From Rhodoblastus sp963713695 (GTDB taxonomy: Bacteria; Pseudomonadota; Alphaproteobacteria; Rhizobiales; Beijerinckiaceae): 64,000 nucleotides of DNA. This document shows, piece by piece, positions 46,080 to 55,188 of the stretch. The translations under genes were made by a program, and so were the position numbers. Each line of letters begins with the position of its first letter. Positions within the stretch are counted from its first letter, which is position 1. The stretch covers positions 124,001-188,000 of the forward strand of contig CAVQMU010000002.1 in NCBI GenBank assembly GCA_963713695.1. The letters are read 5' to 3'. The notes below the pieces were generated by a model. It did not search any database. It was given only the letters and a program-made list of their open reading frames with translations, and was not told the origin of the DNA.

Positions 46080-47573
46080 ATGGGTCTTTCCAACGCCTGG
46101 AATGTCGCCACAAGCTCGCTGGCCACCAATGCGGGGCTCCAGTCGGTCGTCGCGCGCAATATTTCCAACGCGCAGAATGCGACCGGATACGTCTCCGCAA
46201 AAGTGGCAAATCTCGTCACCGGCAACGGCGGCGCGGCGGTCATCCAGTCGATCAGCGACCTGACCAACGCCACATTGTTCGATTCCATGCTGTCGAGCAC
46301 GTCGGCCAATGCCGCCGCGCAGGCCCTGTCCGACGGCGTGACGCAATTGCAGTCGACGATTTCCGACGCGACGACGACGACGGATTCCTCGACCTCCGCC
46401 AATTCGCCTTCGACGCTGTTGCAGGCCTTTTCCACGGCCCTGCAGACCTATTCCGCTTCGCCCAGCAATTCCTCATCCGCCAATTCCGTTGTTTATGCGG
46501 CGCAGAACCTGACCAACGGCTTGAATTCCGCCACAGCAACCGTGCAGGGCGTGCGCGAGACCGCCGACCAGGACATGGTCCAGTCGGTCGCAACAATCAA
46601 TTCGCTGCTGTCGCAATTCCAGACCGTCAATACGACTGTCATCAACGGAACCGCGACGGGAGCCGACATTTCCGACGCGCTCGACCAACGCAGCTCAATT
46701 CTCCAAAGCCTGTCGAAGCAGATCGGCGTCACGAGCACGACCAGTTCGAATGGGTCGATGCAGATCTACACCGACAGCGGCGCCGTCCTGTTTGACACGA
46801 GCCCGCGCAGCGTGACGATGACGCCGACAAACACTTTCACCGCCTCGACCGTCGGCTCCTCCGTCTATGTCGACGGCGTTCCCGTGACAGGCGCCAACGC
46901 CACAATGCCGATTTCGTCCGGCGCCCTGGCCGGTCTTGCCAATCTGCGCGACAATGTCTCGACGCAATACCAGAGCCAGCTCGATTCCATTGCGGGCGGA
47001 CTGGTAAACGCCTTTGCGGAAACCGGCACGACGGCGGCGACTTCCGGGAGCACGCTGCCCGGCCTCTTCACCTATTCGGGCGCAACCTCCGTCCCGGGCT
47101 CGGCGCTGGTTCCAGGCCTTGCCGGCGCCATCACAGTCTCCTCCGCCGTCAATCCCGCAACGGGCGGAAATCCCAGCCTGATCCGCGACGGCGGCATAAA
47201 CCCTGGCGGCTATGTGCAAAACACCACCGGCGCGGCGGGCTTTAACACGCTGCTCCAAAGCGACATTTCAGCGCTCGGCGCGACGACGACCTTCCCCGCG
47301 GGAACGGGCATCGCGACATCGACCGACCTGACCGACTACACGGCTGCGTCTGCCTCATGGCTCGACGGCCAGTATCAATCGGCGTCCAACGACGCGACCT
47401 ACCAGTCGACGCTTTCGACACAGGCGTCACAGGCGCTTTCCAACGCCACTGGCGTCAACATCGATTCGCAGATGTCGCAGATGCTTGACTTCGAAAACTC
47501 CTACCAGGCCTCGGCAAAACTGATCTCGACGATCAATTCGATGTTCGGCTCCCTCTTGCAGGCGGTGGCGTAA
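46080..47573 (+). CDS. flgK: Flagellar hook-filament junction protein FlgK
   Basis: A 497-residue HAP1 protein. N-terminal coiled coil GLSNAWNVATSSLATNAGLQ, then the Rhizobiales-type core, and C-terminal SQMLDFENSYQASAKLISTINSMFG, which pairs with the N-terminus in the assembled hook cap. It links hook and filament. The gene follows flgE by 15 bp and precedes flgL by one base. Confidence 0.9.
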   Translation: MGLSNAWNVATSSLATNAGLQSVVARNISNAQNATGYVSAKVANLVTGNGGAAVIQSISDLTNATLFDSMLSSTSANAAAQALSDGVTQLQSTISDATTTTDSSTSANSPSTLLQAFSTALQTYSASPSNSSSANSVVYAAQNLTNGLNSATATVQGVRETADQDMVQSVATINSLLSQFQTVNTTVINGTATGADISDALDQRSSILQSLSKQIGVTSTTSSNGSMQIYTDSGAVLFDTSPRSVTMTPTNTFTASTVGSSVYVDGVPVTGANATMPISSGALAGLANLRDNVSTQYQSQLDSIAGGLVNAFAETGTTAATSGSTLPGLFTYSGATSVPGSALVPGLAGAITVSSAVNPATGGNPSLIRDGGINPGGYVQNTTGAAGFNTLLQSDISALGATTTFPAGTGIATSTDLTDYTAASASWLDGQYQSASNDATYQSTLSTQASQALSNATGVNIDSQMSQMLDFENSYQASAKLISTINSMFGSLLQAVA

Positions 47574-47574
47574 T

Positions 47575-48636
47575 ATGTCCGTCAGCTCCGTATCCACATC
47601 CACCGTCTCCTCGGTCCTGCAGAACACGGTCAACCGCCTGCAGACGCAGTTGACGACGGCTTCGTCGGAAAGCTCGACCGGGCTGCTCGCCGACATAGGC
47701 CTGACGCTCGGCGAAAGCTCGGGCCAGGATATCACGCTGCATCAGCAGATGGCCGATATCAATGCTATCTCAGCCTCCAATCAGCTCGTTTCCGCGCAAC
47801 TCGACACGGCTTCCGCCGCGCTGACCAGTCTGCAGGGCTCGACCCAGTCCATGTTGAGCCAACTCGTCAGCGCGCAGTCGACGACGCCGGGTTCGAGCGG
47901 CGCGACCGCAGTTCAGCAGGCGGCTTCCGGCGCGCTAAACGGCTTTGCCTCGATGATGAATTCGCAATCGGACGGCCAATATGTCTTCGGCGGCGTCAAC
48001 ACCTCCGTCGCGCCGATCGCCGCCTATTCGCAAACTCCGGCGAGTCCGGCGCAGACCGCTGTGGACGCGGCCTTTCAGGCGAACTTCGGCTTCCCGATCA
48101 CCTCGCCCAGCGTCAGCACGATCACTGGCGCACAGATGACGAGCTTCCTGAGCAGCAGCCAGTTCACGGGGCTGTTCACCGGAACGAACTGGAGCTCGAC
48201 ATGGTCTTCGGCTTCGAGCACGGCGCAGAGCAATCGCATCGGAGTCAACGAAACCGTGGCGACCTCGCTCTCGGCCAATCAACCCGCGTTCCAGGAAACG
48301 GCGCAGGCGCTTGTCATGGTCAGCGAGTTCGCCGGATTGAACCTGAGTTCGGACGCTTATTCGGCCTTGATGACCAGCGCCAACGACGCCATGACCAGCG
48401 CCAACAGCGGCCTGATCGCGGCGGCCGCCACGGTCGGCGACATGCAGAACCAGGTGACGAACGCCAACAGCGCCATCAGCCTGCAGCAGAATCTCCTGAC
48501 CACACAGATCAACAACAAAGAAGCCGTCAACAGCTACCAGGTGGCGACGGAGGTCTCCAACATCTCCACCCAGCTTCAGACGGCCTATTCGCTGACCGCA
48601 CAGATACACAAGCTGAGCCTGGTCAATTTCCTTTAG
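47575..48636 (+). CDS. flgL: Flagellar hook-associated protein FlgL
   Basis: A 353-residue HAP3 protein with flagellin-like ends: VLQNTVNRLQTQLTTASSES near the start and NKEAVNSYQVATEVSNISTQ near the end. A central variable part (LNGFASMMNSQSDGQYVFGG) is the hypervariable domain. It lies between FlgK and the filament. It starts 1-2 bases after flgK, so translational coupling is likely. Confidence 0.85.
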   Translation: MSVSSVSTSTVSSVLQNTVNRLQTQLTTASSESSTGLLADIGLTLGESSGQDITLHQQMADINAISASNQLVSAQLDTASAALTSLQGSTQSMLSQLVSAQSTTPGSSGATAVQQAASGALNGFASMMNSQSDGQYVFGGVNTSVAPIAAYSQTPASPAQTAVDAAFQANFGFPITSPSVSTITGAQMTSFLSSSQFTGLFTGTNWSSTWSSASSTAQSNRIGVNETVATSLSANQPAFQETAQALVMVSEFAGLNLSSDAYSALMTSANDAMTSANSGLIAAAATVGDMQNQVTNANSAISLQQNLLTTQINNKEAVNSYQVATEVSNISTQLQTAYSLTAQIHKLSLVNFL

Positions 48637-48659
48637 CCTGATTTGCGCAGGGGCGTATC

Positions 48660-49007
48660 ATGTACCAGTTCACTTATGCAGAAGTCGTCGAAGATTCTCC
48701 GCAGGAGATGCGTGCGCGCGAACACGATGCAATCGGGCGCGGCGTGACCCTTCTCGAGGCCGCCCAGGCGGCCGGCTCGAAATCGCGGGAGGCCCTCGAG
48801 GCCCTTACCTATTCGCGGGGCCTCTGGACGATCTTCCTGGACGATCTCGGCAGCCAGGGCAATGACCTGCCGGAGGATCTTCGGGCGCAGCTCATTTCCA
48901 TCGGCATCTGGATCATGAAGGAAATCGAGCGGCTGCGAACCGGCGCCACCGAGTCCTTCAACGACCTGATCGAAATCAACGCGATCATTCGCGACGGACT
49001 GGCGTGA
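48660..49007 (+). CDS. flaF: Flagellar biosynthesis regulator FlaF
   Basis: A 115-residue product matching FlaF of alphaproteobacteria: MYQFTYAEVVEDSPQEMRAR, SREALEALTYSRGLWTIFL and WIMKEIERLRTGA. In Caulobacter FlaF helps flagellin translation and secretion and works opposite to FlbT. It lies directly between flgL and flbT, the standard order. Confidence 0.9.
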   Translation: MYQFTYAEVVEDSPQEMRAREHDAIGRGVTLLEAAQAAGSKSREALEALTYSRGLWTIFLDDLGSQGNDLPEDLRAQLISIGIWIMKEIERLRTGATESFNDLIEINAIIRDGLA

Positions 49008-49014
49008 GGCCCAA

Positions 49015-49419
49015 ATGCTGCTCAAGCTTCGCGCTGGCGAAAAGCTCTATGTCAACGGCGCCGTCATCAAGGTCGAGCGCAAGGCGACGATCGAACTGAT
49101 GAATGACGCCACATTCTTGCTGGAGGCGCATGTCCTTCAGCCCTCGGACGCCAGCACGCCCCTGCGCCAGCTCTATTTCGTGCTGCAGACGCAATTGATG
49201 GAACGCGACGGCGCGCCAGCGGCGCGGCAAATGTTCCAGTCCATGCTCGGCGCGACCTGCGAAGTGCTCGGAGCGGGCGCCCTGACGGATGGCCTGCGCG
49301 CCGCCGGAACCATGGTCGAAGGCAATCGCGCCTTCGAGGCGATGAAAACCATTCGCGGCCTGTTTCCGCTCGAAGCCGAAATGATGAAAGACAAGGCGGC
49401 TGAAAACGCCGCCGCCTGA
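49015..49419 (+). CDS. flbT: Flagellin mRNA regulator FlbT
   Basis: A 134-residue product with the FlbT signature: LRAGEKLYVNGAVIKVERKA, LLEAHVLQPSDASTPLRQLY. In Caulobacter FlbT binds flagellin mRNA leader sequences and lowers translation until the hook is complete. It is adjacent to flaF, with a 7-bp gap. Confidence 0.9.
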   Translation: MLLKLRAGEKLYVNGAVIKVERKATIELMNDATFLLEAHVLQPSDASTPLRQLYFVLQTQLMERDGAPAARQMFQSMLGATCEVLGAGALTDGLRAAGTMVEGNRAFEAMKTIRGLFPLEAEMMKDKAAENAAA

Positions 49420-49434
49420 CGAAGGAAAGAAGCC

Positions 49435-49851
49435 ATGACCGTCCCTCCCGTTTCCTCGACCTCGACCACGACCGCCACGGCGGCGACCTCCGCCGCGGCG
49501 GGCACGACGGCCGCCTCGGCGTCGCTCAACTACAACCAGTTCCTGCAATTGCTCGTGACGGAAATGCAGAACCAGGATCCGACCAATCCGATGGATCCGA
49601 CCTCGCAATTGTCGCAGCTCGCATCCTTCTCTGCGGTCGAGCAGCAGGTGCAGACCAACACCACCTTGACCTCGCTCCTGAACACCGCCGGCATTTCGCA
49701 GGCCGAATCCGCGGTCGGTCGCACGGTGACGTCTGCAGACGGCACGGTCAGCGGCGTCATTTCCTCGGTCACGATCAATTCGAGCGGTTCGACAGCGACC
49801 TTGACCAGCGGCCAAACCCTGACGCTCGGCTCGGGCGTGACCATCTCCTGA
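49435..49851 (+). CDS. flgD: Flagellar hook capping protein FlgD
   Basis: A 138-residue, rather short FlgD. The hallmark N-terminal block is present: YNQFLQLLVTEMQNQDPTNP, then MDPTSQLSQLASFSAVEQQV. The C-terminal beta domain is reduced compared with enterobacterial FlgD (230 residues), as often in Rhizobiales. It caps the growing hook. Confidence 0.88.
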   Translation: MTVPPVSSTSTTTATAATSAAAGTTAASASLNYNQFLQLLVTEMQNQDPTNPMDPTSQLSQLASFSAVEQQVQTNTTLTSLLNTAGISQAESAVGRTVTSADGTVSGVISSVTINSSGSTATLTSGQTLTLGSGVTIS

Positions 49852-49918
49852 TGGCTCCGGTCCAGCGGCGTCCTGCCGCGCCCTTGGCCGAGCAATTTGA
49901 CGGGAGGGCGCGCCGACC

Positions 49919-50185
49919 ATGAACGAAGCCGACGCGCTCGACCTGCTGCATTCGTCGATCTGGACGATTCTGCTCGGCGCTGGCCCCGCGGTCGGCGCCG
50001 CCATGGCGGTCGGCATCGTCATCGCCCTGTTTCAGGCGCTGACCCAGATCCAGGAAGCCACACTCACCTTCGTCCCGAAAATCATCGCCGTGCTGGTGAT
50101 ACTCGCGCTGAGCGGCTCCTTCATCGGAGCCCAGGTCCACAATTTCACCGAGCAGGTCTACGCTCGCGTCGAAAAGGGCTATTGA
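49919..50185 (+). CDS. fliQ: Flagellar export protein FliQ
   Basis: An 88-residue protein with two membrane segments, the FliQ form of the type III export gate: EADALDLLHSSIWTILLGAG, AVGIVIALFQALTQIQEATL and FVPKIIAVLVILALSGSF. It forms the export channel with FliP and FliR. The gap to flhA (127 bp) holds nothing recognisable. Confidence 0.92.
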   Translation: MNEADALDLLHSSIWTILLGAGPAVGAAMAVGIVIALFQALTQIQEATLTFVPKIIAVLVILALSGSFIGAQVHNFTEQVYARVEKGY

Positions 50186-50312
50186 GCCCCGGTTCCATGA
50201 CGCGCACCGGACATGCGAACGCGGTTCTCATCGCCTGTCGGCGGTTCGCAGCGGCAGTTTGACGCAAGCTTGCGCCGCCATGTTTGCCATGACTGGACAA
50301 TCAGGGTGAACC

Positions 50313-52403
50313 ATGGCGCAAACAGGGGCGATTGCTGCGATACAGCCGGCAAGAAAGAGCGGAAGCGACGTCTATTTCGCCTTCGGCATCATCGCCATTC
50401 TCTGCATCTTCTTCCTGCCGGTTCCCGCCTTCCTGATCGACCTCGGGCTGGCTTTCTCGATCGCACTCTCCGTGCTGATCCTTATGGTCTCCCTGTGGAT
50501 CGAAAAGCCGCTCGAATTCTCGGCCTTCCCCACCATCCTGCTGGTCGCCACCATGCTTCGGCTGGCGCTCAACATCGCCACGACGCGCCTCATTCTGACC
50601 CATGGCGCGCAGGGCGTGACGGCTGCAGGCTACATCATCGGCGGTTTCGCACGACTGGTGATGGGCGGTGATTTCGTCATCGGCCTCGTGGTCTTCGTCA
50701 TCCTGATCACAGTCAACTTCCTGGTCATCACCAAGGGTGCGTCCCGCATAGCGGAAGTCGGCGCGCGCTTCACGCTCGACGCTATTCCCGGCAAGCAGAT
50801 GGCGATCGACGCTGACTTGTCCGCGGGCCTCATCAACGAAAAGGAAGCGCAATTGCGCCGTCGCGAACTTGAAGAGGAAAGCTCCTTCTTCGGCTCAATG
50901 GACGGCGCCTCGAAATTCGTGCGCGGCGACGCGATCGCAGGCCTGATCATTCTTGCCGTCAATGTCTTCGGCGGCATCATCATCGGCGTCACGCGCCATT
51001 CCCTGGACATCGGCGCCGCAGCCGACGTCTATACCAAGCTTTCGGTCGGCGACGGCCTCGTCTCGCAGATCCCCGCGCTGATCGTCTCGCTCGCTGCGGG
51101 TCTTCTCGTGTCGAAGGGCGGCACGCGCGGGGCGGCCAACAAGGCGGTGCTCGGCCAGCTCGGCAATTATCCCCGCGCCCTCTTCGTCGCCGCCACGCTA
51201 CTCCTCGTCCTCGGCATGACGCCGATGCTGCCATTCTTCCCGTTCGCGCTGCTCAGCGGCCTGCTCGCCTTCCTCGGCCGCTCAATTCCGCAGAAACTGG
51301 CGCGGGAACGCGATGTCCAGGCGGCGGCGCAACGCGCCAAGGACGAGCAGGAAAAGCAGGAAGCGAAAAATTCGGTCAAGGAATCCCTGCGCACCAACGA
51401 AATCGAACTGGTGATGGGCAAGCAGCTCGCGGCGAAGCTGCTCCTGTCGCAGACGGAGCTTTCGACGCGCGTGGCGCGCATGAGACGAAAATTCGCCGTG
51501 CAATACGGCTTCGTCGTGCCCGAGATCAAGGTTTCGGACAGTTTGACCGCGCCGCCCAAAAGCTACCAGATCAAAATACACGGGGCGATCGTCGCCACCC
51601 AGGATGTCCGCATCGGCGAATTTCTTATCATCAACGGCGACGGCAAGCGGCCCGACACGCCCGGCGAGGAAACGCGCGAGCCGGCGTTCGGCATGAAGGC
51701 CTACAGCATTTCCGAAGCCTTTGTGAACGAGGCCAAGCGCTGCGGCTTCAACCCGATCGACAACATGTCGGTGCTGCTGACGCATCTTTCGGAAGTGATC
51801 CGCAACAATCTCGCGCAATTGCTATCCTACAAGGACATGCGCGCCCTGTTCGACCGCCTCGGCCCGGAATACAAGCGCCTGCTCGATGAAATCAGCCCCG
51901 CGCAGATTTCCTATTCGGGACTGCAGGCGGTGTTGAAGCTCCTGCTGGCCGAGCGCATCTCGATCCGCAACCTCCATCTCATCCTCGAAGCCATCGCCGA
52001 GATCGCGCCGCACGCGCGCCGCGCCGAACAGATCGTCGAGCATGTGCGCATCCGCATGGCGCAACAGATTTGCGGCGACCTGGCCCAGGGCGGCGCGCTG
52101 AAAATCCTTCGCCTTGGCAATCGCTGGGACATGGTGTTCCACCAGAGCCTCAAGCGCGACGCCAAGGGAGACGTGCTCGAATTTGACATTGATCCGCGGC
52201 TTGTCGAGGAATTCGGCGAGGAAGCGACCGTCGCCATCCGGCGTCACATGGACGCGGGCGAGCATTTCGTGCTCGTCGCCGCGCCGGAGTTGCGCGCCTA
52301 CGTGCGCATGATCATCGAACGCCTCTTCGCGACGCTTCCGGTGCTTTCACACCTCGAACTGGCGCGCGGCGTCGAAATCAAGTCGCTGGGAACGATTTCA
52401 TGA
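50313..52403 (+). CDS. flhA: Flagellar export gate protein FlhA
   Basis: A 696-residue protein, full length. The N-terminal half has about eight membrane segments (IIAILCIFFLPVPAFLIDLG, RLALNIATTRLILTHG). The FHIPEP-type cytoplasmic loop KGASRIAEVGARFTLDAIPG is intact. The cytoplasmic C-terminal half contains LLAERISIRNLHLILEAIAE. It is the main gate component and energises protein export. Its end overlaps fliR by four bases (ATGA). Confidence 0.95.
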   Translation: MAQTGAIAAIQPARKSGSDVYFAFGIIAILCIFFLPVPAFLIDLGLAFSIALSVLILMVSLWIEKPLEFSAFPTILLVATMLRLALNIATTRLILTHGAQGVTAAGYIIGGFARLVMGGDFVIGLVVFVILITVNFLVITKGASRIAEVGARFTLDAIPGKQMAIDADLSAGLINEKEAQLRRRELEEESSFFGSMDGASKFVRGDAIAGLIILAVNVFGGIIIGVTRHSLDIGAAADVYTKLSVGDGLVSQIPALIVSLAAGLLVSKGGTRGAANKAVLGQLGNYPRALFVAATLLLVLGMTPMLPFFPFALLSGLLAFLGRSIPQKLARERDVQAAAQRAKDEQEKQEAKNSVKESLRTNEIELVMGKQLAAKLLLSQTELSTRVARMRRKFAVQYGFVVPEIKVSDSLTAPPKSYQIKIHGAIVATQDVRIGEFLIINGDGKRPDTPGEETREPAFGMKAYSISEAFVNEAKRCGFNPIDNMSVLLTHLSEVIRNNLAQLLSYKDMRALFDRLGPEYKRLLDEISPAQISYSGLQAVLKLLLAERISIRNLHLILEAIAEIAPHARRAEQIVEHVRIRMAQQICGDLAQGGALKILRLGNRWDMVFHQSLKRDAKGDVLEFDIDPRLVEEFGEEATVAIRRHMDAGEHFVLVAAPELRAYVRMIIERLFATLPVLSHLELARGVEIKSLGTIS

Positions 52404-53152
52404 TCGCGGACGCGCCGGAACTTGTGGCGTCCGTATTCATCCTTTTCTGCCGGATCGGCGCTTGCCTGATGCTGACCCCGGGCTTTTCCAGCCCGCGCCT
52501 GCCCGTCCGCTCGCGTCTCTTCGTCGCGGTGGCGCTGACCTTGGCGCTGGCGCCGTCGCTGACCGGCGGCAAGGCGTTCGCGATCCACGATCTCGGCACG
52601 CTCGCCGGCGACATCTTCGGCGAACTCCTCATTGGCGGCATGATCGGCCTGCTCGGGCGGCTCTATTTCCTGGCGCTTGAGACCATGATGATGGCGGCGT
52701 CGATGAATATTGGCATGAGCAACGGCATGGGCGCGCCGATCGATGAATTGGAACCCCTGCCGACGCTCGCGACCCTGGTGACGCTGACCGCCACCTGCCT
52801 GATTTTCGTCTCCGACCTGCATTGGGAGCTGATCCGCGGCGTGGTCGCCTCCTACAATGTCATGCCGGTCGGCTTTGCCCTGAAGCCAGAGGCCGCGCTC
52901 GGCTTTTTCGTCGACGATCTCGCGCGCACCTTCGTCATCGCGCTCAGGATCGCCAGCCCCTTCATGGTTTTCGCGATCACCGTCAACATGGCGATCGGCC
53001 TGATCAACCGGCTGACGCCGCAAATCCCGATCTTCTTCATATCGGGTCCCTTCGTCATCGCCGGCGGCCTCATCCTCTTCTATCTCATTTCCGGTCCGAT
53101 GGTCGGAGTCTTCATGACGCAATTCGCCGATTGGGCGGTCAAAGGCAACTGA
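52400..53152 (+). CDS. fliR: Flagellar export protein FliR
   Basis: A 250-residue protein with about six membrane segments: FCRIGACLMLTPGFSSPRLP, FVAVALTLALAPSL, GMIGLLGRLYFLALETMMMA, and MVFAITVNMAIGLINRLTPQ. It forms the export gate with FliP and FliQ. It overlaps flhA by ATGA and the next gene by TGATG, so translation is coupled. Confidence 0.93.
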   Translation: MIADAPELVASVFILFCRIGACLMLTPGFSSPRLPVRSRLFVAVALTLALAPSLTGGKAFAIHDLGTLAGDIFGELLIGGMIGLLGRLYFLALETMMMAASMNIGMSNGMGAPIDELEPLPTLATLVTLTATCLIFVSDLHWELIRGVVASYNVMPVGFALKPEAALGFFVDDLARTFVIALRIASPFMVFAITVNMAIGLINRLTPQIPIFFISGPFVIAGGLILFYLISGPMVGVFMTQFADWAVKGN

Positions 53153-53586
53153 TGCGCAACAGACAGAAATCGCTCGAACGCCTGTTGGCGGTGAAGACGC
53201 AATTGCACGCGCTCGAAGAGGCCAAGCTGGCGGATATCCGAAGGCGCAAGCTCGCCGCGGCCGACGACAAACGCGCCATGTTCGACCTGCTCGGCAACGA
53301 AGAGAAGACCGACAGCCTCATCCTTGGCCTGGCGTGCCGGCATATTTCGCGAACGGCGCGGAACGAGCGTGATCTCGAAGCCGCCGAACAGGCGCAGAAG
53401 GCGGCGCTGCTGACGCGCAGCGCGCAAAAGAAAAGCCTGGAGAAGATCGTCAAGGACGCGACGATGGCGGTCGATCGCGAGAGCGAAAGGCGCACCTTGC
53501 TCGACATTGGCGAAAGGCTCGCGGGCGAAAGTCAAAGTCTCGCGGGCGAAAGTCTCGCGGGAAAGCCGCCGACAAGCCTCCCGTAA
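53152..53586 (+). CDS. FliJ-like coiled-coil protein of the flagellar operon
   Basis: A 144-residue product predicted to be mostly helical coiled coil, rich in Lys, Arg, Glu and Ala (KSLERLLAVKTQLHALEEAK, RDLEAAEQAQKAALLTRSAQ). The charge pattern and position after the export genes fit FliJ, the general chaperone and stalk of the export ATPase. A direct family match is not certain, because FliJ is poorly conserved. The C-terminal tail contains a short repeat (LAGESQSLAGESLAG). Confidence 0.55.
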   Translation: MRNRQKSLERLLAVKTQLHALEEAKLADIRRRKLAAADDKRAMFDLLGNEEKTDSLILGLACRHISRTARNERDLEAAEQAQKAALLTRSAQKKSLEKIVKDATMAVDRESERRTLLDIGERLAGESQSLAGESLAGKPPTSLP

Positions 53587-53646
53587 GTTTGAATCCATAG
53601 ACTCGCCATTGCATTCTCTAGGCGACGACAATCCTTTGCGGCGAAC

Positions 53647-54150
53647 ATGGCGATATCACCGACTTCCGATCTCATCCTCGATGTCGCCCGAGCCGCCGAT
53701 CCGGTCAGGGCGCAAGCGACGACCCGCGCACTTGCCGCCGGCGCCTCCGGCATCCAGCCGATCGCCGATTTTTCGCGCACGCTCGATCGCGTTTCGACAG
53801 CGCCGGCCGCGCCGCTGCAGGATTATTCCTATCATAATCCCACGGCTTCCATCAGGTCTTCGGTGGAGACCAAGGAGCACAAGGCGGCCATCGGCCTCGA
53901 AAGCGTGTTGCTCAAAAGCTTCGTCGATCAGATGTTGCCCAAGGACGCTGTCGACGTTTTTGGCGGCGGCGTCGCCGGCGACGTCTGGAAATCCATGCTG
54001 TCGGAAAAGATCGCCAACGAGGTGGCCAAGTCGGGGTGCTTGAAAATCGGCGCCAGACTGTTCGAGACTCATCCCGACCTGCTGCATTCGAACAAGCATC
54101 AGGACTTGGCCAAGGCCTCGGCGGCGGCGCCGGCGCCCAACAAGATTTGA
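53647..54150 (+). CDS. flgJ: Rod-binding protein FlgJ-like
   Basis: A 167-residue product. A rod-binding core at residues 75-135 (AAIGLESVLLKSFVDQMLPK, VFGGGVAGDVWKSMLSEKIA) corresponds to the N-terminal rod-binding half of FlgJ. No muramidase domain follows, so it is the short FlgJ form usual in alphaproteobacteria, where another enzyme opens the cell wall. Confidence 0.75.
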   Translation: MAISPTSDLILDVARAADPVRAQATTRALAAGASGIQPIADFSRTLDRVSTAPAAPLQDYSYHNPTASIRSSVETKEHKAAIGLESVLLKSFVDQMLPKDAVDVFGGGVAGDVWKSMLSEKIANEVAKSGCLKIGARLFETHPDLLHSNKHQDLAKASAAAPAPNKI

Positions 54151-54160
54151 CGAGGCGCGC

Positions 54161-54538
54161 ATGATGAACAGATCCGGCGCGCCGCAGCGCACCCAGGCGG
54201 GCGCTCAGGCGGCGTTCCACGAGGCCATCGGCCGAATGGAGACGATCGTCGATCAGGAGACGGCGTTGCTGCGTGAAAATCGTGCGGTGGAGCTGACCGA
54301 ATATAACAACCGCAAGCAGCAGGGCCTGCTGGAGATCAACCGCATCCTCCGCAATTTCACCGAATTTGACATCCAGCTCGTCGATCGCGACTGCATTCGC
54401 CGCCTCGTGCGCAAGCTCGAAGCCAATCGTCAGATTCTCGCCCATCACCTGAAGGCCATGGACGAAATCTCCACGCTCGTCTCGCGGGCGATGCAGGAGG
54501 CTGAATCTGATGGCACCTATGGCCGCAGCGGAGCCTGA
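54161..54538 (+). CDS. flgN: FlgN-like export chaperone
   Basis: A 125-residue, helical product (AFHEAIGRMETIVDQETALL, LTEYNNRKQQGLLEINRI, RKLEANRQILAHHLKAMDEI), the size and layout of FlgN, the chaperone that carries FlgK and FlgL to the export gate. Its place in the same transcript as flgK and flgL supports this. FlgN is poorly conserved, so the call rests partly on context. Confidence 0.65.
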   Translation: MMNRSGAPQRTQAGAQAAFHEAIGRMETIVDQETALLRENRAVELTEYNNRKQQGLLEINRILRNFTEFDIQLVDRDCIRRLVRKLEANRQILAHHLKAMDEISTLVSRAMQEAESDGTYGRSGA

Positions 54539-54558
54539 CCGATGAACTGGAGGGCACG

Positions 54559-55011
54559 ATGATCAAGATGCTTGTCCTCGCCATCTGGGCGAGCGCCATC
54601 ACCGCGGCGGCGAGCCTCGGCGCGACTCACTGGCAGTCGTCTCATCTGGCGACAGCCAGCACGGAAGCGCTGCCGGCGGCGTATGAATACCGTAAAACCA
54701 AGGTGATCAACGTGCCGATCATCGGCGACGGCGCCCTGCTGGGATATGTGATCGTGCAGTTTCTCTATGGCATCGACACCAAGGCCTCGGAGAAGCTCAA
54801 CGTCAGTCCCGAAGCCTTCATCATGGACTATGCCTTCCGCTCGCTTTACGGCGACCCGAGCCTCGATTTCCGTCGTCTCGACAGATATGACATGACCGGC
54901 CTGACTGTCCGCATCAAGGACATGCTGAACGAGAAGCTCGGCGCGGGCATGGTCAAGGAGGTCCTGATCCAGGACTTCTCCTACATGCCCAAGGAACAGA
55001 CCCCGCGCTGA
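54559..55011 (+). CDS. FliL-like membrane protein
   Basis: A 150-residue product. It has one N-terminal hydrophobic anchor (MLVLAIWASAITAAASLG), then a periplasmic part (VINVPIIGDGALLGYVIVQF, RIKDMLNEKLGAGMVKEVLI) with the FliL-type ending where LNEKLG is followed by a beta strand (VLIQDFSYMP). FliL is a stomatin-like protein of the stator/rotor zone. The match is pattern-level. Confidence 0.5.
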   Translation: MIKMLVLAIWASAITAAASLGATHWQSSHLATASTEALPAAYEYRKTKVINVPIIGDGALLGYVIVQFLYGIDTKASEKLNVSPEAFIMDYAFRSLYGDPSLDFRRLDRYDMTGLTVRIKDMLNEKLGAGMVKEVLIQDFSYMPKEQTPR

Positions 55012-55188
55012 ATTTTTCGCCGCGTGGCCAAGCCGCCTAAGGTCACGCGAAACAGATAGTTGTTGCGGCTTCCGAAAAGGTCCGCGCAAGCTCCTCCGGG
55101 TAGCGTCGCGTGAATAGCGGCGTGGGTCGGAGGAGACTTGTGGCCGCCGATACAGCCGACCGAACGCTTGACCGATGGTGTGGATGGT

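Noticed and set aside
45467..46795. 442-codon plus-strand frame across flgE and flgK
   Set aside because: Wrong frame relative to flgE and flgK, with no recognisable protein.
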